In this document: one piece after another, positions 1-6,038 of the stretch
Layout: the number at the start of each line of letters is the position of its first letter
How positions within the stretch are numbered: position 1 is the stretch's first letter
Assembly (NCBI GenBank): GCA_012837655.1
Contig: DUQT01000273.1
Span: 1 to 6,888 of the forward strand
Direction: 5' to 3'
Length of the DNA: 6,888 nucleotides
From: Actinomyces sp.
GTDB lineage: Bacteria > Actinomycetota > Actinomycetes > Actinomycetales > Actinomycetaceae
Program-made: the position numbers and the translations under genes
Notes under the pieces: model-generated
Seen by the model: only the letters and a program-made list of their open reading frames with translations
What the model was told of the DNA's origin: nothing
The model's database searches: none

Positions 1-61
1 CTTGTTGCCCACGACTATTGCTATTTCACCTTGAAGGAAACGGAAATGCCCTTATCCGACC
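1..61. other. Short non-coding edge downstream of the MFS transporter
   Basis: This 61-base stretch follows the stop codon of the transporter gene. I see no convincing hairpin with a T-tract, so the 3' end of the transporter transcript probably lies outside the window or is Rho-dependent. No open reading frame with gene-like features is visible here. Confidence 0.4.
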
Positions 62-1474
62 TTAGCTGTTGCTTGTTGAGAACTTCATGTCCTCAAGCTC
101 ACGTCCCTTCGTCTCTGGAATGTGGCGAACCACAAGCCAGATGAGTACCGCGGCGACAACGGCGTAGGAGAAGTATGTGCCTGCTAGTCCCAGTTTTTCC
201 ATCATTGTCGGGAACAGTAGTGTCACCAGGGTTCCACCAATCCAGTTGCCTGCAGTTGCAAGTCCAAGTCCAGCGGTGCGGATCAGGTTCGGGAAGATTT
301 CGCCCAGGAATACCCAGAGCACTACGCCCCACGTGCCACAGAAGATGATGTACACCAAGTGGACCGACGTAAGAGCAATAAGTGCCCAGGCGCCCGACAG
401 GTCAAGATTTCCATCTGCTGTAACCGTGCCCTGTGAGAACGAGATGCCCGACATTACCATCGTTACGAACATGCCGATCGCGCCCCAGAGAAGCAAAGGA
501 CGACGGCCAACTCGGTCAATGATCGACATGCCTACCAGGGTCATGACAATACCAATCACGGATGTGACAACAGGGATGAAGATTGACAGGTTGCCTGAGA
601 ATCCAACGGTCTCCCAAAGCTGCGTTGCGTACAGGAGGATGTTGTTGATTCCGGCCATCTGAATCAAGAACGCAAATGCCAAGGCAAGCCATACGACTGG
701 GCGCAGAATGTACTTGTCATCACGCAGATCAGCCAAGCGTGGACGGTGTCCATTCAAACTCCGATTGATTTCATCAATGCGTTCTTCGGGGTTGTCATCT
801 GAACCAGTTGAACGCAGGATGCGCAGAGCTTCGTCCTCCTTGCCGATTGAAACGAGGAATCGAGGCGATTCAGGAAGCTTTAGTGCGAGCAGTCCATAGA
901 TTAGAGCTGGCAGAAGTTCAGACATGAACATCCAGCGCCAAGTCTCCAACCCGAACCAAAGAATGTTGTCAGCTGAGCCTGAAATCTTAACGAGAATCCA
1001 GTTCGAAATGAACGCTCCGAAGATTCCAATACCGATTGCTAACTGCTGGAGGGTGCCAAGACGACCTCGTTTATCAGCTGGAGCGATTTCTGCAATGTAG
1101 GCCGGCGCCACTACAGCCGATATGCCAACGCCTAGGCCGCCCAACAGGCGCCAACCAATCAACTGCCACGGCCCGAACGACAATCCGGACATCAAGGCTG
1201 AAATGCCAAGCAAAATCGCCGCCGTAACCATCACCTTGACGCGGCCGTACTTGTTGGAGAACTGGCCGGCGAACCAGGCGCCGACTGCCGCACCAAGATT
1301 TACAATCGCGACCACCAGGCCGGTCATGAACGAGTTGAGTTCAAAGCCAGATTCAGAACCTTGAACTGAACCAATCGCGCCGTTAATCACGGCGACATCG
1401 AAGCCGAAGAGAAAACCTCCGAGCGCTGCTGCAATCGACACCTGCAACAGGCGCCGTTGCGTACTTGTAGACAT
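62..1474 (-). CDS. Sugar-porter family MFS transporter (probable proton symporter)
   Basis: This 470-residue inner-membrane protein is full length for the sugar porter family and has about 12 hydrophobic segments with the long loop after helix 6. Visible family motifs, in order: GFDVAVI in helix 1 (Asp26, where proton-coupled members such as XylE carry an Asp), NKYGRVK in loop 2-3 (74-80), PESPRFL after helix 6 (201-207), QMAGINN in helix 7 (272-278), RVGRRPLLL in loop 8-9 (321-329), GEIFPNLIR after helix 10 (391-399) and PETKG near the C-terminus (453-457). The start at 1474 has AAGGA six bases upstream (1481-1485). It lies 94 bases downstream of the dual hydrolase on the same strand, so cotranscription is likely. 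The substrate cannot be read from sequence. The helix-7 and helix-10 sugar-site motifs deviate from XylE/GLUT: Ile271 stands where the first Gln of QQ usually is, and WGVVLW replaces the proline-containing motif. A polyol, glycoside or modified sugar is as likely as a plain hexose. Confidence 0.93.
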   Translation of the reverse strand: MSTSTQRRLLQVSIAAALGGFLFGFDVAVINGAIGSVQGSESGFELNSFMTGLVVAIVNLGAAVGAWFAGQFSNKYGRVKVMVTAAILLGISALMSGLSFGPWQLIGWRLLGGLGVGISAVVAPAYIAEIAPADKRGRLGTLQQLAIGIGIFGAFISNWILVKISGSADNILWFGLETWRWMFMSELLPALIYGLLALKLPESPRFLVSIGKEDEALRILRSTGSDDNPEERIDEINRSLNGHRPRLADLRDDKYILRPVVWLALAFAFLIQMAGINNILLYATQLWETVGFSGNLSIFIPVVTSVIGIVMTLVGMSIIDRVGRRPLLLWGAIGMFVTMVMSGISFSQGTVTADGNLDLSGAWALIALTSVHLVYIIFCGTWGVVLWVFLGEIFPNLIRTAGLGLATAGNWIGGTLVTLLFPTMMEKLGLAGTYFSYAVVAAVLIWLVVRHIPETKGRELEDMKFSTSNS

Positions 1475-1568
1475 GTTAGTTCCTTTGCTGTTTTTGGGTT
1501 CACTAGATAGTGGTTCAACGTCACGAAAGCGTCGGAGAACCTTACAAATTGGGGAGTGTCAAGTGGAT
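1475..1568 (-). promoter_or_regulatory. Gap between hydrolase and transporter with SD and a possible internal promoter
   Basis: The 94-base spacer holds the transporter's AAGGA ribosome binding site at 1481-1485. On the minus strand there is a perfect TTGACA hexamer (complement of 1557-1562), but no good -10 sits 16-18 bases on. A TAAGGT (1539-1544) follows after only 12 bases. An interrupted palindrome, CACTA-GA-TAGTG, lies at 1501-1512. No terminator is visible, so read-through from the hydrolase gene is the simplest reading. A second, weak promoter for the transporter is possible but not demonstrated. Confidence 0.3.
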
Positions 1569-3260
1569 CTAAGCCAAGAAGCGGCTCACGATCTCGCGCA
1601 CCTGAGACCAAACGCGTGATCCGGGAACCGACAGAGAACCGTGATAGGTGCCAGCCGGCATATGCAGCTGAACCTCTACGCCGTTCTCCGCAAGATCCAA
1701 GGCGTACGCGATACCTTCATCGCGTAACGGATCTACCGCATTCACGATGACAAGCGTCGCCGGGAACTTTTCTTTACGCTTCGATTCGAATCGGGAGGCC
1801 GGTTCCAAAACATCCGGACCGTTGTCACCCAGGTACGCTTTCCAAGCGGCAGACGCCGCCTCATGAGTCCAAACCGGACCGCCGGATAACGTTTGATAAG
1901 ACCGCGAATCCATCAGTGGATCAATACAGGGTTCTAGTAGGACTGCGCGTGTAACTCTGTCAAACAGTTCATCGGGCGCGTGATCCAACATTTCACGTAC
2001 GAGGCCGGAGCCCGCCGAATCTCCATACAGTACAACTTCAGCTTCGGGGTATGTTGCTGCAAGTTCGGAAAGGGATGCAATGCAGTCCTCTTGTCCTGCC
2101 GGCCACGGGTGTTCAGGCGCACGACGATACTCTGGCGAAGCGACTACTGAATCGGGGAAGAGGAGCGCAAGCTCTGCGTTGCGAAGATCGTCATAGCGTG
2201 CCAATCCAGCTACATAACCGCCTCCATGCGGGGCGAAGATGATTCGCGTAGGACTATCATCTGGATGATGAGTTGAGATCAGACGAGTCTCTACTCCGCC
2301 AAGCGTGCGTACTTCGACCTTCACGTCCTTGGGAAGTTCTTGTGGAGTGCCAAGAAGTTCTTCGCCGCGGTCGCGCATTAGCTGGGCGTCCCAAGTGGTT
2401 TGCTCAGGAATATCCTCAATCAAGGGCTCAAGTTCAGGATCTATGTAGAAGTGTGGACGTCGAATAGATAGGGAATTGATGAATTTGTCCGCGTGAGCAT
2501 AAAACGATTCCTTTTGGTCACGACGTACTGTATGCGTGGCATTGCGGATCAGGACTGTTTCAACTTGAGGTAATCCCAGAGCATCGACCTCCGCTATCCC
2601 TTCTTCGTCGAAAAGCACGTCTGGTCCGTCACCCGTGACGAGAAGTGTGGGGACTGAAATCCTCTCCAGCACGTCACGCCCGAACGTCCCAACGATCCCC
2701 GTTCTCACGAATTCGCGATCAACTTCCGTCTTGCCCTGCGCCCAACCGGCGGCCTCAGAAGGAGGCCAGTTGGGGTATGTGGATTGAAGCGCGTTGACTG
2801 CTTCGCCGACAAAGGCTGTTACCTGTTCCTGTTTCACAACGAGCTGTTGGGCGTCAGCGAGATAAAGTTCAACCTGTTCTTCAGTCAGTAATGCAGGATC
2901 TTCAAGTATCACTCCGTCCACAAGGTGCGGCATGTCAGCGGCCGTATGGGCTGCAAGTGCTCCACCCAAAGAGTGTCCAATTAGGACCACTGAGCCGGTA
3001 GGGGATTGTCGCGCAAGTTTGGTAACGAGCTTCTTCGCCGCAGAAAGAGCGGCTTGGAATGGGTCTATCAACTCGTCTGGGGTGAATCGAGGCGACAGAC
3101 CGTGTCCTAGTGTGTCAACGAGATACACGCGCCAGTAGTCGTTGTAATGACGCGCGAGGTCGTGAAGGGAGGCTGCAGAATCCGTGACGCCATGAAAAGC
3201 TACGATGCTGCCGCGCCTGGGTGACCCGGACTCAGAGTAGGCCAGATCTGCGATATGCAT
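1569..3260 (-). CDS. Two-domain alpha/beta hydrolase (general hydrolase fold fused to HSL-type esterase)
   Basis: This 563-residue protein has two complete alpha/beta-hydrolase domains and no signal peptide, so it should be cytoplasmic. Domain 1 (about 1-265) has the oxyanion HG at 23-24, the nucleophile elbow GHSLGG (Ser97), a likely acid at Asp214 after the TLLVTG strand, and His243 in NATHT. Domain 2 (about 285-563) is of the hormone-sensitive-lipase (alpha/beta hydrolase fold-3) type: HGGGY at 345-349, YRRAPEHPWP at 378-387, GDSAG with Ser415, DPLRDEG with Asp510, and His540 in YHGS. Both triads look intact. Members of the second family cleave carboxyl esters of small or medium acyl chains; the first domain could be an esterase, lactonase or amidase. 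The chosen start at 3260 has AAGGAG five bases upstream (3266-3271) and begins at the first beta strand of the fold. The frame stays open to an ATG at 3449, but that would run through the palindromes and into the divergent gene. Regulation is probably by the neighbouring GntR protein. The natural substrate is unknown. Confidence 0.92.
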   Translation of the reverse strand: MHIADLAYSESGSPRRGSIVAFHGVTDSAASLHDLARHYNDYWRVYLVDTLGHGLSPRFTPDELIDPFQAALSAAKKLVTKLARQSPTGSVVLIGHSLGGALAAHTAADMPHLVDGVILEDPALLTEEQVELYLADAQQLVVKQEQVTAFVGEAVNALQSTYPNWPPSEAAGWAQGKTEVDREFVRTGIVGTFGRDVLERISVPTLLVTGDGPDVLFDEEGIAEVDALGLPQVETVLIRNATHTVRRDQKESFYAHADKFINSLSIRRPHFYIDPELEPLIEDIPEQTTWDAQLMRDRGEELLGTPQELPKDVKVEVRTLGGVETRLISTHHPDDSPTRIIFAPHGGGYVAGLARYDDLRNAELALLFPDSVVASPEYRRAPEHPWPAGQEDCIASLSELAATYPEAEVVLYGDSAGSGLVREMLDHAPDELFDRVTRAVLLEPCIDPLMDSRSYQTLSGGPVWTHEAASAAWKAYLGDNGPDVLEPASRFESKRKEKFPATLVIVNAVDPLRDEGIAYALDLAENGVEVQLHMPAGTYHGSLSVPGSRVWSQVREIVSRFLA

Positions 3261-3310
3261 GTGCACTCCTTCGTGTGAAGCCGACGTTAGAGACATCGAC
3301 CGAATGGATA

Positions 3311-3320
3311 ACCCTAGGGT
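3311..3320. promoter_or_regulatory. Palindromic operator copy A, ACCCTAGGGT
   Basis: This is a perfect 10-base palindrome, identical to copy B, with its centre exactly 20 bases away (about two helical turns, so both would face the same side of the DNA). It covers the predicted transcription start of the hydrolase. GntR-family dimers bind short palindromes of about this size, often centred on TA as here, and commonly sit beside their own gene. The adjacent GntR protein is therefore the obvious candidate to bind it, but binding is inferred. Confidence 0.7.
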
Positions 3321-3330
3321 AATGCAAATC

Positions 3331-3340
3331 ACCCTAGGGT
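3331..3340. promoter_or_regulatory. Palindromic operator copy B, ACCCTAGGGT
   Basis: This second perfect copy lies between the candidate -35 (3345-3350) and -10 (3322-3327) of the hydrolase promoter, where a bound repressor would exclude RNA polymerase. It ends 37 bases upstream of the regulator's -10 box, so it might also affect the regulator's own transcription. The downstream context differs from copy A, so this is a repeated site and not one longer duplicated segment. Confidence 0.7.
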
Positions 3341-3376
3341 GTCTAGTCAAGACCCAAAATTGAGTGTCTTCTTGGC

Positions 3377-3382
3377 TATGAT
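3377..3382 (+). promoter_or_regulatory. TATGAT -10 box giving a probable leaderless regulator mRNA
   Basis: TATGAT differs from TATAAT at one position. It ends six bases before the ATG at 3389, so transcription would begin at or within a base of the A of the start codon. No Shine-Dalgarno sequence is present in that six-base gap (TGCGGT). Leaderless transcripts with this -10-to-ATG geometry are common in actinobacteria. No matching -35 is seen, which is also usual for such promoters. Confidence 0.55.
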
Positions 3383-3388
3383 TGCGGT

Positions 3389-4108
3389 ATGCAATCCAAG
3401 TATTCCGCGGTCTACGATGAGTTGGTAGCCCGAATCGCCAAACTTTCACCTGGCGCCAAGCTCGATAGTGAGCTGACTATCGCACGCCAGCTAGACGTGT
3501 CTCCGATGACGGTTCGGCGCGCTCTGGAACTCCTTGCGCAAGAGGGAAAAACTGTTGGGATTCCCGGCAAGGGAACTTTTGTTGCAGCGCAGCCGAAGGA
3601 TGCGGTGCGAGATGGCTTGATCGAGAAGCTCGAAAGAGTTCACTCCCTATCGCTATATACAGGAGGGCTCGGTCCGGCCACTGAGGCTGAAGCGGATAAG
3701 CTTGGTATTGCAAGCAAAACCTTTGTTTATCGCGTTGCGCAGCAACGTGAGGATGAGGACGGCGTTGCCGGCTGGGACTTATCGATACTTGCAACTGACC
3801 CGTACCCCGACCTCCTCTCACAAAACCTTGGGCGCACAGTTCGGGCATGTCTCGAGGGGGCTTTTAGGGCGGAGCTTTATGCCGCAAGTCTAGAGGTGCA
3901 GACCACCTGTTCTGACGTGCAGGCCTCAGGAGCTGGCGGCTCTCACGGTGATGAGGGGGAGGGAGACCTCTGGGCGTGGTTTGATGAGGTCGGAAACGCT
4001 CCCGGCCTCATCGTTGATCATGAATATGTTGACAGTGAGTCTGATCCATTACTGCTCACGAGGACGATTCTGCTAGACCGAGACGAAGGCCCGATCTTAG
4101 AGTTCTAG
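3389..4108 (+). CDS. GntR-family transcriptional regulator, HutC/UTRA-like
   Basis: This 239-residue cytoplasmic DNA-binding protein is of usual length for the HutC branch. The winged helix-turn-helix spans about residues 1-66: YDELVARI as the first helix, LDSELTIARQLDVS leading into the recognition helix around SPMTVRRALELL (38-49), and the wing PGKGTFVA (59-66). The rest resembles a divergent UTRA ligand-binding domain, with a strand-rich core near FVYRVAQQRE (112-121) and a final PLLLTRTILLDRD (220-232). It carries an unusual Gly/Ser/acidic stretch at about 180-193 that looks like a flexible loop. The gene is divergent from the dual hydrolase across a region with paired palindromes. That is the classical layout of a local repressor released by a small ligand, which here would be an imported substrate or its hydrolysis product (inferred). 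Translation probably starts leaderless at 3389, and the family fold begins right at this Met. Confidence 0.88.
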   Translation: MQSKYSAVYDELVARIAKLSPGAKLDSELTIARQLDVSPMTVRRALELLAQEGKTVGIPGKGTFVAAQPKDAVRDGLIEKLERVHSLSLYTGGLGPATEAEADKLGIASKTFVYRVAQQREDEDGVAGWDLSILATDPYPDLLSQNLGRTVRACLEGAFRAELYAASLEVQTTCSDVQASGAGGSHGDEGEGDLWAWFDEVGNAPGLIVDHEYVDSESDPLLLTRTILLDRDEGPILEF

Positions 4109-4123
4109 GAATCTACGCCCTGC

Positions 4124-4133
4124 GCCCTAGGGT
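4124..4133. promoter_or_regulatory. Third CCCTAGGGT site, downstream of the regulator
   Basis: GCCCTAGGGT matches nine of ten bases of the two operators and keeps the perfect CCCTAGGG core. It lies 15 bases after the regulator's stop codon and before the terminator, where there is no visible promoter. It could be an auxiliary operator about 800 bases from the main pair (looping) or a roadblock, or it could be chance. An 8-base core is expected only about 0.1 times in a window of this size, so a third copy beside the same gene deserves attention. Confidence 0.4.
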
Positions 4134-4168
4134 GCTTTCTTGCGTTCGCGCGCATGATGATTAACGAC

Positions 4169-4214
4169 AAAAGTCGAGGGCAACAAGTTTGAACTTGCTA
4201 CCCTCGACTCTTTT
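4169..4214. terminator. Bidirectional intrinsic terminator between convergent regulator and pyruvate oxidase genes
   Basis: The stem AGTCGAGGG (4172-4180) pairs perfectly with CCCTCGACT (4201-4209). Inside it, CAAGTT (4184-4189) pairs with AACTTG (4192-4197) around a tight loop, separated by a small symmetric internal bulge. A run of A precedes the stem (4169-4172) and a run of T follows (4211-4214), so both transcripts end in a U-tract. It sits 60 bases after the regulator and 8 bases after the oxidase stop codon, which suits a shared terminator for convergent genes. Confidence 0.88.
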
Positions 4215-4222
4215 GTATCTGT

Positions 4223-5989
4223 CTACTTTCTTGCTGATTGCTTTAAGGCCTTCTCGTAGAGCTTCGCGAGCGGCGTCAGGTCGGTTGCCCCGTATTCAGC
4301 CAGGAAGTTGTCCAGGTTTTCACCTTCCAAGAATCCGAGTCGCTCGTTCGGAATTAAACGCTCATTGGTAACCTTCACGTCGATGACGACAGGTTCCTTG
4401 GTGCCTTTGACTTCCTTCATTACTTCGGCAAACTCATCACCACTGTGAACGGTGTAGCCCTTGACGCCGAAACCTTCAACCACCTTCGCAAAGTCGATGT
4501 CGGATAGATCAATACCCGAGTGCGGCTGATTGGTGTCATCCTGCTCGGCCTCGATAAATCCAAGCGACTTATTTGTAAACACGACGTTGATAACTGCCAG
4601 GTTCTGATCGCGCTGCGCAACGAGGTCCTGGCTCATCATCGCGAATCCTCCGTCGCCAGACAGTGTCCAGACCTCACGATCCGGGTACTCAAGTCCAGCG
4701 GCGAGGCCGGCCGGAATGCCATAACCCATGGTCGCATACAGAGGCGAAGTGGTGAACCGGCGGTCCTTGCCCATGTTCAAGAACCGGGCCGAGGCAATGT
4801 TGACATTACCTACGTCAATGCCGAAGATCGCGTCATCGTCCGCGACCTCGTTGATTACCTTGTAGATCGATTCCATGCGAGCTGGTGATTCAGAGCTCCG
4901 CTCGGCCTCCTTCGCGACCCAGGCATCCCATTCCCGGCGCGCCTCAAGGGTAGCGTTGTACCAGGCCTGGTGTTTGCTGGTCAGGTCTTCACCCGCAGCG
5001 ACTCGCTCCTTGAGGTGGGCAAGAAGCTGACGCAGGAAAGTCGGCGCGTCCGCCAAAACGCCAAGAATGGCGGGGTGGCGATCACCAATCACAGAGGGAC
5101 GCAGGTTGACGTCCATGAACCTGCCCTCAGGGTTGAAAGAGGGGAACTCATAGTTCGTACCGATGAATAGAACGTCCTCGGAAAATGCTGCGAATTCAAC
5201 GCCTGGTTTCGTGGATAGGCGCCCTGTGGAAAGCATCCACGCGGGTTCGTCGCCCTCGAAGACTGGCTTTGCAAGGTACGTTGACCCCAGCGGAACCTGG
5301 AGGAGTTGCGAGATTTCACGCAGCTCGTCAGCTGCGCCCTCGACGCCCTGACCAAAGTAAATGTAGGGTTTTTCGGAATTGATTAGGAGGTCGGCGACCT
5401 TCTTGACGTCCTCGTCGCGGGCCGGGCGATCCCAGTCAGGCTGAATGTAAACGCCTGCGGACGGAATGTAGTCGTCTTCGATTTCGGCCCACGCGAAGTC
5501 TTTCGGAATCACGACAACCGCGACTCCCTGCTTTTCGTACGCGGTTGAAATCGCCTTGTCGATCACCATTGGAAGCTGCTTCGCTGTCATGACGGTTCGG
5601 TTGTAGACGGCAACGTCAGCAAAGATCGGGTTCTCGGGCAATTCCTGGAAGTAATCCTTGTTCATGTTTTCGGACGGAACCTGTCCGATGATTGCGAGGG
5701 CGGGAATCCTGTCCAACTTCGCGTCGTAAAGTCCGTTCAGTAGGTGAACCGCGCCCGGACCCGCTGAACCAAGCGCCACGCTGATCCGCCCGGTCAGCTT
5801 GGATTCTGCAACGGCGGCTAGGGCGCCGGCCTCCTCGTGGCGAACTCCCACGTAAGAAATCTTGTCACGCCAGTTGTAGATCGAGTTCATGGTCGAATCG
5901 AGGGATCCTCCCGGAAGGCCGTAGATCCTCTTAACGCCCCACGCTTCGAGCACCTTCATCATTGCGTCGCCTGCATTGATCGTTGCCAT
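4223..5989 (-). CDS. spxB: Pyruvate oxidase, phosphate-dependent, H2O2-forming (SpxB type)
   Basis: This 588-residue cytoplasmic flavoenzyme uses thiamine diphosphate and FAD to turn pyruvate, phosphate and O2 into acetyl phosphate, CO2 and H2O2. It follows the Lactobacillus plantarum enzyme along its whole length. The N-terminal domain has YGLPGGS (23-29) and RHEEAG (50-55) with the catalytic Glu52. The stretch GSAGPGAVHLLNGLYDA (74-90) matches closely. The middle FAD domain spans about 190-340. The C-terminal domain has the thiamine motif GDGG (445-448) through Asn473. GFIEAEQDDTNQ (477-488) matches the L. plantarum segment that carries active-site Phe479 and Glu483, here Phe478 and Glu482. 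The C-terminal tail resembles the lactobacillar enzyme and not the lipid-binding helix of E. coli PoxB. The start at 5989 follows GAGGAG (5994-5999); an upstream in-frame ATG at 6079 is rejected because homology begins at MATINAG. It is a single-gene unit with its own leader and terminator, and should yield ATP through acetate kinase in air. Confidence 0.95.
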   Translation of the reverse strand: MATINAGDAMMKVLEAWGVKRIYGLPGGSLDSTMNSIYNWRDKISYVGVRHEEAGALAAVAESKLTGRISVALGSAGPGAVHLLNGLYDAKLDRIPALAIIGQVPSENMNKDYFQELPENPIFADVAVYNRTVMTAKQLPMVIDKAISTAYEKQGVAVVVIPKDFAWAEIEDDYIPSAGVYIQPDWDRPARDEDVKKVADLLINSEKPYIYFGQGVEGAADELREISQLLQVPLGSTYLAKPVFEGDEPAWMLSTGRLSTKPGVEFAAFSEDVLFIGTNYEFPSFNPEGRFMDVNLRPSVIGDRHPAILGVLADAPTFLRQLLAHLKERVAAGEDLTSKHQAWYNATLEARREWDAWVAKEAERSSESPARMESIYKVINEVADDDAIFGIDVGNVNIASARFLNMGKDRRFTTSPLYATMGYGIPAGLAAGLEYPDREVWTLSGDGGFAMMSQDLVAQRDQNLAVINVVFTNKSLGFIEAEQDDTNQPHSGIDLSDIDFAKVVEGFGVKGYTVHSGDEFAEVMKEVKGTKEPVVIDVKVTNERLIPNERLGFLEGENLDNFLAEYGATDLTPLAKLYEKALKQSARK

Positions 5990-6015
5990 GATTCTCCTCG
6001 CCTTCTTCTTCGGTG

Positions 6016-6038
6016 AGCGAGGGGGATTGCCCCTCGCT
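6016..6038 (-). other. 9-bp perfect hairpin in the pyruvate oxidase leader
   Basis: AGCGAGGGG (6016-6024) pairs with CCCCTCGCT (6030-6038) around a five-base loop. In the oxidase mRNA it would form a very stable stem about 16 bases upstream of the Shine-Dalgarno sequence. There is no U-tract after it, so it is not a classical terminator. It may stabilise the 5' end, or be part of a binding site for a regulator. Its role is unknown. Confidence 0.6.

Larger units (their letters stand above)
3261..3388. promoter_or_regulatory. Divergent promoter region between dual hydrolase and GntR regulator
   Basis: The 128 bases hold both divergent promoters. For the hydrolase (minus strand) the best candidate is TTGACT at 3345-3350, a 17-base spacer and a weak TTGCAT at 3322-3327. 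That puts the transcription start near 3315 and gives a leader of about 55 bases ending in AAGGAG. For the regulator (plus strand) TATGAT at 3377-3382 is a good -10 box without a recognisable -35. Two copies of ACCCTAGGGT lie in the hydrolase promoter: one in the -35/-10 spacer and one over the predicted start point. This is inferred from hexamer matching only. Confidence 0.6.

Noticed and set aside
177..662. Plus-strand frame of 161 residues opposite the transporter
   Set aside because: It is the complement of a strongly recognisable MFS gene, and the translation has no membrane or domain pattern of its own.
62..1474. Naming the transporter as a myo-inositol (IolT) or xylose (XylE) carrier
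   Set aside because: Motifs prove only the sugar-porter family. The pocket residues deviate, and no inositol or xylose catabolic gene is present in the window.
3261..3449. 63-residue N-terminal extension of the dual hydrolase, from an ATG at 3449
   Set aside because: It would cover the twin palindromes and the start of the divergent regulator, has no alpha/beta-hydrolase features, and an excellent AAGGAG precedes the Met at 3260, where the first beta strand begins.
4223..5989. Acetolactate synthase, IolD or E. coli-type PoxB as alternative identity
   Set aside because: The sequence follows phosphate-dependent pyruvate oxidase throughout, including the GFIEAEQDDTNQ block. The tail lacks the E. 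coli PoxB membrane-binding helix, and no small acetolactate synthase subunit or inositol genes are adjacent.
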